Positions 37,426-50,698 of a stretch of 64,000 nt of DNA are shown in pieces. A program made the translations under genes and the position numbers. Source of the DNA: Botryotinia globosa (lineage: Eukaryota; Ascomycota; Leotiomycetes; Helotiales; Sclerotiniaceae); contig RCSZ01000004.1 of NCBI GenBank assembly GCA_014898425.1, forward strand, positions 2,728,001 to 2,792,000. The letters are read 5' to 3'. The notes under the pieces are model-generated. The model was not told the origin of the DNA and searched no databases. It saw only the letters and a program-made list of their open reading frames with translations. Position 1 is the first letter of the stretch; every line of letters begins with the position of its first letter.

Positions 37426-38495
37426 ATTCTATTTTATTCTATCTTATTCTATCTTATACTATCTTATTCTATCTTACTTCACTTCACTTCATTACATTTC
37501 ATTTCCCAATATCAATACCAACCCATCAACCTCCCTCCCTTCATAATACCATACTAACCAGCCGAGCCAGCTAATTAGCCAATAGAGCTACTTGCTTACC
37601 TACTCTCTCCCTCTCCCTCTCTGCCAAAGCCTATCTACCCCTACCCCTAACTTAGCAAGACCAAACGGACGGACCACGGAGGCCGACACTCTTTCGTGAT
37701 ACATATATATATACATACACACCCAAGTAAGTAGATGCTCCTATTTTTTTTCGCCCCAAAGGTACCTACCTACCTACCTAATCAATTTTCTCTCCCGAAA
37801 AAGGGACTGGTTGTTATCTACCTAGGTAGTTCACGAGTATTCCCTATCATCCGCTACCACTACCGTAGCTAGCGCATTCGTCCCATATCATAGCTACCAG
37901 TACTCTTTTACTATTAAGATCTCACTCATCACATTACATATCCAAAAAAACATCCAATTGAATCATAATCGTTTCCTTCATTCTTATAGTCTTTCTGTGT
38001 CTGTAGCGCTCACTTCTAGCCATCCATCCCATCAAATTCCATTCCATCTCATCTATCCATTCATCCATCCATCCATGCTCTTTCTCCATCCATATCACCT
38101 TCCCAATTCATTCCAATCTCTCCTGCACATCATCTCACCAACAAATGAAACACCAAACCCGTCATCAACCATCCATCCCCTGTGTACAAATGAAACGAAA
38201 AACTCTCTCCTCCCGGAAATCAAAAAGGAACGAGCCAAGAGGAGCAGAGCAAATCAATAAAAAAGAGGTATAGCAGCAGTATCAATCCCAAACTGTTCCC
38301 CATACCATGTCCGCCTAGCTATGCACGCACGATGTTGAGAAAAACAAACAAACGCCTTAGCCAATGCACGCAACCCAATTTTACACCCTTCTCCCACGTC
38401 CTCCCAAATATGATCCCAAATTCCCGGATTCTCCACAACGGTATACAGATGAAGTGAAGAGGATGAAACACATTCATCCTTCTCATCTAGTGAGC

Positions 38496-40415
38496 TTAAT
38501 AACATTCTCCCACACCACTCAACTTCCTTTGTCTTCCCGATGGTGCCGTGGGCGTTCTATTGAGTCCCGCTGGTTGTCTAGGATTAATAATCATCCTTTC
38601 ATCCTCCTCTCGGAATCCTTGACTTGTGCTTGTTCTCCTAGGCATAGGTAGGCCCGACATCGATAACGATTGTCCGCCGCTTTTCCTGCGAGGGAGCGAG
38701 GATAGTGGTGTGCCACCAGAACTCTCATGCACAGTTCCTCTACGAGCTGGTGTCGTATAGGTAGATTCCCGATTCTCGTCCACGCCGCAGCCAATATATG
38801 ATACGCTCTGTGAGTGCGTATGAGGTCTTCCATCTCCATGCCTATCCCCATAATTTCCACCCATGCTACTCTTCGCCCTTCTCGAATCCACAATTTGCGA
38901 CTGCGCGTAAGATGATACTGGCGTCTTAGCGCCTGGGCGACTGAGAGTCGATCGACTCAGTGGGCGTTCATAAAGTGAACCACTGGCACGACTACCTGGT
39001 CGACTGGGTGGTCTACTACTATGTTGACTGCTATCGTTCCCATCTCTATTTGCAACTGGTCCAAAAGAAAGCCTGCTGATTCCAGATACAGAGACTCGAG
39101 GAAGGTGTTTTACTGAAGGTTCATCTCCAGTCATAGATGATGTAGTGCTCGCGCTCGCAGTACTCCCTGTAGTTCTCTTCCTACCCCTTACTGTACCACT
39201 TGGTGGTAAGTAATTCTGACCCATAGCTGATATCGTTCTCGGTATAGCATGAGGTGGAGTAGTGACCGGCGCGGGTAATTTTGATCTTGCAGACTGTACT
39301 CTTTGTTCTAATCTTTGCATTTGCGCCGTCAGACTTCTGATATGACTTAGGGATGTTGAATTCGGTAAACCGCGTGTAGGTGGTGCTTTCTGTCTTGTCT
39401 GGCGAATCACTGCTGGTGTCGCACTTCTTGCTTTCGAATTGCCGTTCGGGGTTGTGCCCCGTGAACTACGAACTGTGCCAGACACGTAACGAGATAGGCC
39501 TTGTTTAGGCGTTGCGCTTGCATTCATGGCTGAGAGTTTTAGATTGCTTTGGGGTTGGTTCATTGATGTATTCAGTCCGTGTCTTGCAGTCGCCGATGCT
39601 TCTGACATGGGCGGAGATGGAGGGGTAGGGGTTTCGGAAACGGTATCTGTCGTTGAGATAGACTTGGTATCTGGTGGAGTGTTGATGATCGGGGAAGAAG
39701 CTGTGGATCTAGGAGATGTTCCAAAGGGCTCAAATGAGGGTGTCATTGGCGCAGTATAATCTGTTGTGATTGATGGAAATTGTCGTTTTCGTAGCTTGTC
39801 TTGCATGATATCTGCCTCAACTTTCAGGTCCGACAACTCATCTCTCAGGCGTTGTGTTTCGATCCGGAGCTGTTCTCTTTCCTTTTCGCCAATCTTGATT
39901 TCTTCTTCCATCATCACCCCTCGTTCAATAGACATATTAAATTTTGATTCCATATCTTCCAAGGATGAAAAGGTATTTCGCGCTTGTCGCTCGATATCGT
40001 CATGTTGAACTTCAATGTCTCGAAGCTGGAGTTGCATGGTTCGATTCGCATCGCGCAGAGAGGTGATCTCCTTTTGTAAAGTAGTCTGCGCGGCATTTGC
40101 TTCATTCTTGGATTGCTTATACTTTTTCTACAGATAAATTCTGGTTAGCCAACTACGCTGCCGATTTACCACATTCACCTCTTCACGATGACATACCTTC
40201 CATTCTTCCACTTCGAATCCCAAACTCTCTACCTTTTCCTGCAGTAACCTTTCCCTTCTTTCCGCTGCTTCAACATCCTTCTCTAACTCTGCTTCCAACT
40301 CCTGCGAACTCGCCTGGAATTCCGTCAATTCATTCTCCAATTGCTCATACTGCAATTTGTAGTACGCGATCGCATCTACCGGATCCGAAGGCGGGGAGGA
40401 TGGTAATTCCGACAT
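38496..40415 (-). CDS. nudE: Nuclear distribution protein NudE
   Basis: NudE is a coiled-coil scaffold that binds Lis1/NudF and dynein and is needed for nuclear migration in hyphae (Neurospora RO-11). Two exons, 40197-40415 and 38496-40127, give about 616 aa. The 69-bp phase-0 intron (GTATGT, CTAACC, TGTAG) joins EVEEWK to [13 protein letters not shown]. Residues about 15-190 form a long heptad-rich coiled coil with the conserved blocks [14 protein letters not shown] and [14 protein letters not shown]. The remainder is Ser/Pro/Arg-rich and disordered, ending [10 protein letters not shown], where cytoplasmic phosphorylation is typical of the family. No break is seen. The start [12 protein letters not shown] matches the family layout. 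Confidence 0.93.
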
Positions 40416-41180
40416 CTGTGGTGATTATTATTCTTGTTGATTCTGTCCGGTCTTGAATTCGTATGGTTGTCGTATCTTCTCACTATCTTAAAGCCGTTCT
40501 GTTGCTTGGCGGTAACATCCGTTCCTTAGACTTGCGATCTTGCAAAACTAGTGACCAATAGCATATGCAGCTGTTGCGATTGTTGTTGTGGACCATAAAC
40601 AAATAAAGAATGACCTCTTGCAGACCCCTCGCGATGATGTATGTAAAACTTCGTTAGCCGTCAAAAGGTCGAAATGAAGATCTTATGATGTCGATGGTCG
40701 ATAAACCAAAGTTGGGGTTATGTGGATGTTGATCGCAAAACAAATGATGAAGGCTGCGTGTCGTAAAGAAGTCTGAGAGATGGGAATTCGTGTACAATAA
40801 TGGTCGTTAGAAGTCGTGAATCACCTTTATCCTTCCCGTCAAATAATATGAAACAATAATTAATGTAGTGGTAGTATTTGGAAAATGTGTGTTGTGGCAC
40901 TGCTGAAGTTGTTGAGTTGAGAATGGAAATCCTTTGGCTCTCGATCTATGTATTCTCGTTGGATATTTCCTATATCAAGTGGTGGTCGGGAGTTGATAAT
41001 CGATAGTCCTATGAATTGTTGAATGTTGATGTCGAGTACGTATGGTCAATCCATAGGTAGATATCGCACAGTGGGTTTGTTTTGGTGGGTGGAATGTAAA
41101 GTCAAGTAGGACGGGATTCCTTGGGTTCGATACCAAAATGTAAGTGAAAGTTTATGAAGGGGAAGAAGCTGCGCTGGAGG

Positions 41181-41217
<37 letters not shown>

Positions 41218-43236
41218 CGTCGTCGTCGACGTTCGTTTGTCGTTCGTGTGTCGCTAACGTTTAGATTGAATTCTGGACTCCCGGGAAATAGAAAGAAAAA
41301 AGAAGGTGTATTGCGTTGGCAGATGTAGATTTGAAAATGAAATAAAATAACAAAATAGAGAATTAAGAAAAAGAGACTTTTCTCGTATTGTCGATGATGA
41401 TGTTGTTGTTGTCCCAGGATGTGCGATGTATGTTGTATGTGTAGTGCAACTGCTGGTCGGGCTGGACTGCACGACGGGAAACCTCCTGAAAGAGAGAGAG
41501 GTTCGAGAAAGAATCAGGAGTGAGGGAAAGAGACGTGAGACGTGAGACGTGAGGCCTGAGACTACCGAGAGAGAACGAGAGAAGTCAGACACGAGAAGAG
41601 CAGAATCCAAGGTGTTTCATTGGTCAAAGTCTCAATTAGTGAAGTTTTGCTGATCCAGCAACCAAACATCCAGATTCCATACTTTGTACATAGATAGCAT
41701 GGGATGCTGGATGCTGGATGGGATGCTGGATGCTGGATGCTTTGAGCCACCAGAGCCACCAGAGCCACCAGAGCCACCAGAGCCACCAGAGCCACCAGTA
41801 AGCCCACCATGCCATATGGATTGGATTACTAAGATTGATTTGTTTGATTATTATGTACCAGCCACATTTTTAAACAACTGGCAGTCACATGAACGGTGAG
41901 TCTTGAATTCTACTCCCGAACATTCCATTCTCCCTTCTTTCTTCTTCCTTCCTCCTTCCTCCTTCCTCCTTCTTCCTTCTTCCTCCTTCAACATCGACGT
42001 CGTTCCATTTTGATGATGGGAATAGTGTCATTTTGCCTTTCCCATGGTCATGTCATGTCATCGACATCCATATCGACATCCCCAGCAAACCGGTATCGAT
42101 CCGTCTACCTGCCATCTAGTACCTCCGGTCCGTACCTTTCACCAAACCCCCTTGGTCATCACGCTCATGCAACTAAGTCGATAAATGTGGGAATCTTCAC
42201 TACTAGCATCAATGTATTGACGTGTTAAAACGATATCTCGTGATAATTTTAGCTACTCTCGCAGTTAAGGCTTCTCCGACTCCTGCACAATGTCATTCAT
42301 GTCATTCATGCCATTCATGTACGGTTATTCCTTGCATATCGTCCACCTGATTGTTGACTTTACCACACGGGGTACAAGTAAGCTTCACTACCCAGATACA
42401 CGAAAGCGAGGCGTCGCTTTCGCTCATCCGAGATTCATCATATCGAGCTCCTTTTTAAGAAAAATGGAGGGGAAAGCGTCGATATGAAAGGTAGCGGTAT
42501 ATACGAAATGCGGTTGAAAATATTGCTTCAAAGAGTCTAATATAATCTGACAGCCAGGAGCGAGCCAGACAAATTCTTCTTGGGAACTTTGCATATATGT
42601 TTTGTTTGATATTCATTTCTTTTCCCTGCGTTTGTCTCCCGTATGTGCTTCCGTTGGCCATTTTTGATCATTTCGATTTTACACGTGGGTCGAGTCATGA
42701 GTCGAGTGTAAGGTGAGGCAAGGACCGCATCAAAATCCTCAAAATGCCTTCCAAATTTTACATCTCTATACTTCTTCTACTTACCTAGGCTCGCTCGGTA
42801 ACTTCATTACAAAATTGCGTCGATAATATTTGTTTTTCTCACAAAGAAATTTCCGATCTTTGATCCTACAATCTCATTCCCAGCCTTCACCCGGTAAATC
42901 CTCGCATTGACACGATATCCCACTTCTAAATTATTTCGTCCAATCAAAATATCGAATTATATCGTTTCGAATGCTAAGATTTGTTTCTATTTTCAATGTA
43001 CCCTGTGACAAGGTCACGGGTCAAAATCAATCGAAGATATGATGAAAATGATGTTGATGGCGCGAGGAGCCATCTCACATGTTTAAATGTTGGGCATCAA
43101 TAGCATTCATGAAATAGTCTGCGTGAGTCAGGCATACAGACAATTTTAAATGCACCACAAGTTGACTCGTCCATTTTTATCATTTTCTCTTTACGATCAT
43201 CCATCAATTTCATCACTGTATGTCTCCCCCTTCCGC
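40416..43236. other. Intergenic region between nudE and the permease
   Basis: This holds the nudE promoter and leader. It contains a GTT array changing to GTC (41178-41228) and a 9-bp GAGCCACCA repeat (about 41743-41790), with a GGATGCT repeat just before it. The ORFs over these (poly-PEP, poly-VAL) come from the repeats. A GGTTCGATACC stretch at 41125 resembles a tRNA B box but has no partner. No gene is supportable. Confidence 0.5.
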
Positions 43237-45578
43237 TCATCCACTCTTCTTCTCCTCTCTCTTTTCCCTTCTACTCATCTCATCCGAATCCGTCCTTTCC
43301 ACCCCCGTCACTACATCTACAACCTTAATCTCTGGCCCCGAAAACCTCTTTCGAGCAGTCGTTCCCCAAGTCCCCGCTGCTACCATCATAATCACACCTA
43401 TAGCTGCTGAAGTATAATTCATATTCTCGCTCGTAACCGGATACACCGATGGGAAATTGAAAGTAATACATGCGAAAAGTAAATACGCCAGACCAACCCC
43501 ATTAACCAGTAATGAGACGGCTGGTCTCATCGCCCAAGGACCTGCAAGTTGACGATGCGATCCGTTGATATGAGATATTATGCGCACGAGAAGAGGCATG
43601 GCGTACGAAAGGTAAAACCCCTCTGTCGCAATGGCGATTACAGTATTAAACCCTGTTGCTGTGCCAAAATATATGCTGTTAAATGCCATTTGTACTATAG
43701 TCCCAATAATGATAGCCACAACGGGAACTTGATGCTTGGCGCTCACTGTACTGATATGGCTCGAAAATGGAAGTCCTTGATCTCTAGCGAATGCGTAGAG
43801 ACTTCTACTTCCTTCCGCAAGCAGTGCGTTGGAAGATGCGACGTTGATGACTACGATTATGGATGCTAGGAAACATGCTGCGATGTGACTGTTGGTTGAA
43901 TCGGCGTAGATTTGAATCAGAGGAACCAGAGTGGAGGTGTTAGCAACAGCATCGATATCGCCCACGCAGAAACAAACAGCGATCAAGAAGATGAACCCTG
44001 TGATGGCTCCAATGTAGACAGAGAGAACCATCGCGCGAGGAGCTTCTTTGGAGGCATTTTTTAACTCTTCAGTCATGTGCGATGGCGCATCATCTAGTCG
44101 GGCATTTTGTGTTAGCCTGGTGGTGAATCAAATAAAGTCGGGCAATTTGCGGAGATAGTAGAGGAAGGAAGCTATGATAGAGGCAGCATGGTAAGAAACA
44201 CTTACAACAACACATGCCAAACGCCGGCTGTAATATACCAATAATACCAGCCATGGCCGTCCCGAAACCAGTAAAGTTCTGAAAGTCTTGAAAGACAAAA
44301 CTCGCACTTTGTTTGTTGGTGTTGCATGCTAGGATAGTGACAACCGTCACAATAAACGACGCGATATTGAAGACAAGCGCAACCATAGATACTTTGTCAA
44401 GAATCTTCGATCCCCATAGATTGGTGAATGTTGCAATGAAAGTCACTGCCCAGGCGACCAAGACCGTGTGCCACCGCTCAATTACGTAGGATGGGTTAAC
44501 GAGATTCGCTTGACCCAGGATAAAATTTGCGCCGATGAAACTGTTCGTTGCGCCCATGGCAAGAATACCTATGCGCGTACCACAAAACGTCAGTCATAAT
44601 CGTTGCCATGAAGAACAGGGAACATGGGGTCAAGTCTCATGGAAGGTCATGAGATGCTTCTTTGGTATCACTTTTTATCTCAGGTACAACTAAGATTCGA
44701 TGCTAATACGACGAGACAGAATATGACTGACCGATGATCATAAACCATCCCGTAAGATAGGAGAATTGTCTCCTCACCGATTTCGGTGAGAGAATGTAGA
44801 CCCATGAGTATTGACCTCCGGCAACGGGGTACTCAGAACACATTTCTGCCATGGAATAGACGACGCAGAGGGAAACGAGACTGATGCCTACCCAGCCCCA
44901 AATCATCTGCGTAAACGAATCATGTTAGTTCGAGTCGCATAGCAGATAACTTTTGTCATTCTTGACAACTTCATATGTCTCGGACGTCGTGGAACATGTT
45001 TGGGGCTATGTCGCAATACCAGCGCAGTGCAATGTATGAACATCCTCGAGAATCAACTAAGATTCTCAAAATCGAGCCATAGATAGGAGAATTAAGCCTG
45101 GACTTGGAGGCATGGTAAGATCTGAATGAGAAATGTGAAAGGTTACTCACTACCGGTGGACCACCAGCATTGACACCTGTGACAAGCACACCACCGAGGG
45201 CACTCCAACTGCACGAAGCCGTTAGCAAGCGTTAAGCGTCCCATCTTGCCACGTTTTTCTGCTCCAAGGTTGCAGCACCGGTGCCGATCACCGGTGTTGG
45301 GATTTGGAGAATGCACAGCATACGCAGAAGAACACTCACCTCGTAACAATGGAAAAGGAGAAACCAATCATGCCCAAAAGACCGAATGATCGCTTGAGCT
45401 CTGAAATTATGCTTATCAGCAGATGATAAAAAATGACGCCATGTGTAGATAGTACGCCAACTAGATAATAAGGACATGAGGAATTCAACTTACCCGGACG
45501 ATAACCCATATTCTCTAGGGCAGCATCTTCAGCCACACCTGGAGGGAAGACTTTACCCGCAATTCCTTCTTCTTTCAT
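43237..45578 (-). CDS. APC-superfamily permease (amino acid/GABA/choline type)
   Basis: Six exons are inferred: 45494-45578, 45340-45400, 45151-45208, 44732-44906, 44206-44568 and 43237-44093, about 532 aa. The frame is continuous through five GT-AG introns of 93, 131, 244, 163 and 112 bp. The N-terminus is cytoplasmic (MKEEGIAGKVFPPGV), followed by RPELKRSFGLLGMIGFSFSI and GGVLVTGVNAGGPPVMIWGW, the first membrane segments of fungal GABA/choline-type transporters. EMCSEYPVAGGQYSW and APRAMVLSVYIGAITG are further family marks. About 12 membrane helices can be counted. The C-terminal tail is charged (RREKREEKK). Substrate cannot be told from sequence. The large TIR-bounded element begins only about 320 bp upstream of the start, so it may affect expression. 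Confidence 0.88.
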
Positions 45579-45900
45579 CTTGTTCCTCACAATGAAATGC
45601 AGATACTCGAGGTCAAGATTCCCAATACCGCAGCTTTGGAACAGGACAGTGGTAATTTCCAAGATATGTTGTACTGTTGATTAAGGAGTGGAGAGACATA
45701 TGACCGAGGATACAACCCAAGGTATTTATAAACACATCCAGAACATCTTGCAAGAAATCCATACCTTATCGGGATCATGTTGACGGGTATGAGGAGAAGT
45801 TGGATGGGGGGGACGTAACTTTCGATGCAACATTACAACTGCCGGGGTGATTGTGAAATAGCCATGTTAGACTTTTTCCTCGTCGAATGATATTGACTTG
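45579..45900. promoter_or_regulatory. Truncated upstream region of the permease gene
   Basis: Only about 320 bp of normal-composition DNA remain between the permease start and the transposon edge. They must hold the leader and proximal promoter. The ORF frame continues upstream to an ATG at 45662, so a longer N-terminus is possible. No specific site is recognised. Confidence 0.35.
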
Positions 45901-47315
45901 GGGCCTGTTCGGATTGTTTTTTTCTATATTGATAATACTGTAATGTTATAGCGCTACAAATTAAGTGAATATATCATATTGTTAATAATAATATTCGAAT
46001 TGTTTATTAAAATTCCAAGAGTTTATAAATTCGATTATATAATATTACAATATATAATTTACAAATATTTTATTAATAATTGTATTCGAATTATGTAAAA
46101 AATCAACGAAAATTTATTAATAATATTTTACAAATTATTAAACCTTATATTTAATAAAATTGTTAGTTTTTATAAATTCAAATTCTGTTTTAATTAATTT
46201 TTTGTAAGAGCTTAGTAGTAGGGAGTATATTGAGAAAAGTCTGATAGTTTTAATAAGAGATTATATAAAAAGACATATTGTATTTTATTTGAAATTAATC
46301 TTATACTTTAATATTTTCAAATTATATTTAATTATTTATAGATTATTTTCTTAAAATTCTATTACTATAATTATATTAATATTTGTTTTTATAATATTAT
46401 TAATTAAAAACCTATTATAAATCAAAATAATAATTCTAAAATTAAGTTTTATTAATATCAACTTTCTAATAGTTATTAAATGATTAGCCTTTAATAATCC
46501 CAGGGTTATCCAACTAACTACTTGTATTTTGTACTGACATTTTTATATTTAATAAATACTTTTTTTACAAACTTTTTATTAATATTATCATCATTATTAT
46601 TATCTTATCAAAATATATTCTTTGATATTTATTAAAAAGAAATATTCAAATGTTTTATTATTAATTTCATTTGTAAAAATGAATTCCTTTTCTGAATAAT
46701 TTATTATCAATAATTCTATAATATCTAATAAATATTATTCTCTATTATCTTCTTCAGTTTAATATTATTATAATTAATATCATATTTCTTCTTTGATTGG
46801 AGGTTTACCTCCTTAATATTCTTGCCGCCCGCGAGAACTGAAGGTATATATATATACAAAAAATTCGATTCGGAAACTGTCGGTTTAAAATGAGTCGTAA
46901 TCCTATTCATTCGATTAATTATAAATCTTTTGTAACGTTCTTAGCAGCAGCCAACGACTAACAACCGATAGTTGCTGTCGATCGTATATACAACCACGAT
47001 TGTATTTCTATATATATATTAATCAATTTAAATCAGTTTATTTAAACTAATATAAATTAAAAAAAAAAGTGATAACTATATATAAGAAATTAAAAACTTT
47101 CAAATAATATATTTTTTATATTATTAACTTCAAAACTGAGGTTTTTATAAAGGATTGAAATTGAAATAATATAAATATAATTAAAGCTTATATATATCAC
47201 AATTAAAAGAGGTTTATATTGAATATAGCTAACCTAATATTAATAAAAATTATTTTAATACTATAGCTTTCATAGTTCAGTAGTATAATTGATGATCTGA
47301 TGTAAAGTGATCCAC

Positions 47316-47490
47316 TAAAATCTAAATAAAATTAAAAAATCTGAATAAAATTAAAAAATCTAAATAAAATTAAAAAATCTGAATAAAATTAAAAAATCTG
47401 AATAAAATTAAAAAATCTGAATAAAATTAAAAAATCTGAATAAAATTAAAAAATCTGAATAAAATTAAAAAATCCGAATAAAATTAAAAA
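47316..47490. repeat. 19-bp tandem repeat AAAAAATCTGAATAAAATT
   Basis: About nine copies with CTGA/CTAA/CCGA variants, again transitions. They follow directly after a tRNA-like A-box segment (47270-47300). Confidence 0.92.
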
Positions 47491-47598
47491 AAAAGTAATA
47501 TAATGAGGTAAACCGACTTCGCCTGCAAGCCTCAATAAAATATCTTTTTTTAGATTTTTATAATTATAAATATAATTAAATAATACTTTCTCAAAAGC

Positions 47599-47625
47599 AA
47601 GGGGTCCGGGGGCTCGCAGGCCCCT
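47599..47625. repeat. Isolated GC-rich palindromic cluster in the AT island
   Basis: The run from AAGGGGTCCGGGGGCT through CGCAGGCCCCT can fold with GGGG pairing to CCCC. It stands out because the surrounding kilobases are almost pure A/T. It may be a short hairpin element that escaped RIP. Confidence 0.6.
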
Positions 47626-50144
47626 AGTATAATTATATCCCTTTTTTTCAATCAACAAATTCTATTCTTTATATAATCTATTTCTTTTTCATATTAATAT
47701 CAAATGTCTTCTTTTATATAATATATTTCTTTAATCTATTAATAATACTACATTCCTTTTTCAATACAGTATTATAATCTTTCTCATTATTATACTCCTT
47801 TATTTAATAAATATTATACTTTCTTTTTTTAGAAAATTATATTTTAATAAACTTGGGGTTTTGATATATATATCTTTATATATATTAAAATTTAATAATA
47901 TCAATTCTATTTAAAAACTTCAAAATATAACTAATAAATCTTTAAATCAATTATTAATTATTATAATATATAAAATACAAAAGGAAATAAAATTATAAAT
48001 AATTGTTTTTAATTTTGAAATTACGAAAAAATTTGAATTTTCTTATTTGTAAGTACTATGGTCTTATTAAAACTTTAATTCTCAATATTTTTATATATTT
48101 ATAGAATAGTAATTCTGATTTCTTTAATTTATAAGTTTAATATTCTAATTTTGTTATAATAAATACTATATTAATTCCAAGAACTATAAACAATAAACTA
48201 AATAAAATAAAATAGAATAAACTATCAAATACTATTTAATAATATATTATAAAAGAGTAGAAGGTAGTAGGGTTATAGAGTAGTTCTTTATATATATTAT
48301 AGGAAAGTCACTATAATGTATTGTTTCAGATAAAGGAAAAAAGGGGGAGGCTCTATATAGTGTTTCACAAGATATATTAGAAGTTTGATGAGTGGGAATT
48401 GATTACTTTTTTTAAGCTACAAGGAAAAGGGCTATAAATATTAGTTACAGAAGTGGACCATGTAACCAGCACAAAGATTCGCTTACAATATAATTAAATA
48501 ATAGGTTTATAAAAACAAATTTATAGAAAGTTTTATAAAAACGAGATATAATTAGTAATTAGCAATTAGTAATGATTATTTGAATTTAATTTTATTATTT
48601 ATTCGATTAACAGATTACAATCAAATATTATTAATCAAAATGTTTTCTTTTAAATTTATATATCAAGATTATACTTATATTCAAGAAACTTTTAATATAA
48701 ATTGAAAAGAAATTAATGATCTTTTGAAATTTTGACTAAGATTAAGTAATCTATTATAAATATCTCTAAGTATATAAAATTTAAAAAAAATTAAAAAGAT
48801 AATCTGTGTGTGAGAAATCTATAAAAAAATTATCTTGAAGATAGAATTAAAATTGATTGAATTAAAATTGAAATGAATTATAAAATTAATTAGGTTAAGT
48901 TTGAAATTTAATTTGATTTTATAATTAATTTTTTAATAATTGATAATAATAGTGCCATCGATTTTAATAATTCTTTTAATTTTATTAATAATAATAAAGA
49001 TTTGCTAGTAATCTTAAAGGTTAAATTCTTTAAAATAAAAAAGAATAAAATAAGTATATTAATTGTATCTCTTGATTTTAAAACTTTTATTAATTAAATT
49101 CCTTATCATTTTTGTAAATCAAATAATATTAATAATAGAAAGAATGAAGATAGATTAAAATATAATTATTGGATTGACTTATGTTGGATTGACTTAGAAA
49201 GGGGTTATATTGGGTTTAATAGTATTATAATTTATATCTGTCTTTTTCGTACGAAGGGGGCAGTGCTAAACTATATACGCATTCTATTCTATATACACAC
49301 TTCGTGTGTAAGTGGGGGAGAACGTGACACGTTCTTAGTCACGTGTTCCAACAATAATACTCTTTAGAATAATGTAATTAAAAATTATAAAGATTATAAA
49401 AGATATAAATATTAAGCAAAACACTACAAATATTATGATTTATTGAAATTTTTAAAAAGAATTAAAAAAATTAGTTATATTCATTAATTTCTAAAGAAAT
49501 ATATCAATCTTTATTAGTTCGAGAAGGATACGAAAGATATAGCACTCATGTATTATAGATCCTATATGTCTAATTGTATTTTATCTAAAGAGCTAGCTAA
49601 ATGGGAAAGTAGTAGACCTTAAATAGGCACTACTAAAAGAGCTAGTCTCCTTCACATTCGCTTAATCTCCTTAATATATTGTCTTTATATTAAAGTCATT
49701 TCTTTAAAGTGAATTCCCTTTGTTTACACAATCTTGAATATGGATATTAATAAATTTAAACTCAATTTATCTATAAATATTAATAATCTATAATTATTCA
49801 GATAATTTAAAAAAAATTGAGCAATTATTTTGATTTGGAAAATACAATTAGGAAATTGTAATAAACAATTTTGTTATTAAAATTCAATAATATTAATAAT
49901 AATATTATTAGTTTAAACTATTGACTTTTGCAATTTAATATTTGAATATAATTGATAGGATTTAAGATAATTTTAAAAAGGAGATTATTAACAAATCTGA
50001 TTGTAACATTATAATTATATATAATGAAATAGGTAAATATATTTATGATTATAAGTTGAAAAGACTGATTTATAAAATGATTATTAGCTACTATAATAAT
50101 CATAATAATCAATATACTTTCCTAAAAACCGTTTTTTCTAATCG

Positions 50145-50286
50145 TGTCACGTGCATGGAACTAATACGCATGGAATCAAATAGAAGTTGTAAGCTTTACT
50201 ACTACGCTACATACACAATCTGGTCAAAAGGTATAGTATCAGGGATTGAATCTAATAGCTTATTATTATATATATATTCTAATAAA
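50145..50286 (+). repeat. 142-bp direct repeat, copy 1
   Basis: It starts TGTCACGTGCATGG and matches the copy at 50557 over 142 bp with no indel; nearly all differences are C/T or G/A. The copies are 412 bp apart. This could be an LTR end pair or a short tandem element. Confidence 0.85.
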
Positions 50287-50556
50287 GCTCCCCTCTTTTA
50301 TTCTTTACGTTTCGAAAAGATTAATTATAAAGAATATTTATTTATATAATTAATTATATAATATATAATATATTAATTATATTAGCTATATTCTCATTAT
50401 TAATAATCGATTTATTAATAAATTCAGAATATTTAATTATTAAGCAATATATCCTTGTCTTTAACCTACTTCTTATTAGAAAAATCTATTCTCAATTAAG
50501 CAAGCCTAAATTAGAGATTCCAGAATAGTATTCACTTGGCTTAATCCCTGATATTC

Positions 50557-50698
50557 TGTTATGTGTATGGAACTAATATGTATGAAACCAAATAGAAGTT
50601 GTAAGTTTTATTATTATATCATGTATACAATCTGGCCAAAAGGCATAGTATCAGGGATTGAATCTAATAGCTTATTACTATATATATATTCTAATAAA
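50557..50698 (+). repeat. 142-bp direct repeat, copy 2
   Basis: It starts TGTTATGTGTATGG and is the more AT-shifted of the two copies over the first 70 bases. The second half (GGGATTGAATCTAATAGC) is almost identical to copy 1. Confidence 0.85.

Larger units (their letters stand above)
33216..38495. other. Long non-coding region rich in simple repeats
   Basis: This is 5.3 kb between the carboxylase start and the nudE stop, both genes being on the minus strand. No gene is supportable: the ORFs are made by repeats or Ser/Pro/His-rich chance frames. It includes purine-rich leader DNA near 33540-33960 (GGGAAGG and GAGGCGAGA repeats), a GGTATGG minisatellite, a TTTACAC repeat (34506-34570), AG and AC microsatellites (35235-35260, 35448-35462), a second GC-hairpin repeat, an AAATCC repeat (36680-36710), a telomere-like tract and a long ATTTT array. 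The part from 38254 to 38495 is probably nudE 3' UTR. Confidence 0.6.

Noticed and set aside
38254..38505. 83-codon minus-strand ORF just after nudE
   Set aside because: It overlaps the nudE stop and lies in the probable 3' UTR; nudE already ends normally at 38496.
41110..41140. GGTTCGATACC, like a tRNA B box
   Set aside because: No A box at the right distance, no acceptor stem, and no cloverleaf could be drawn.
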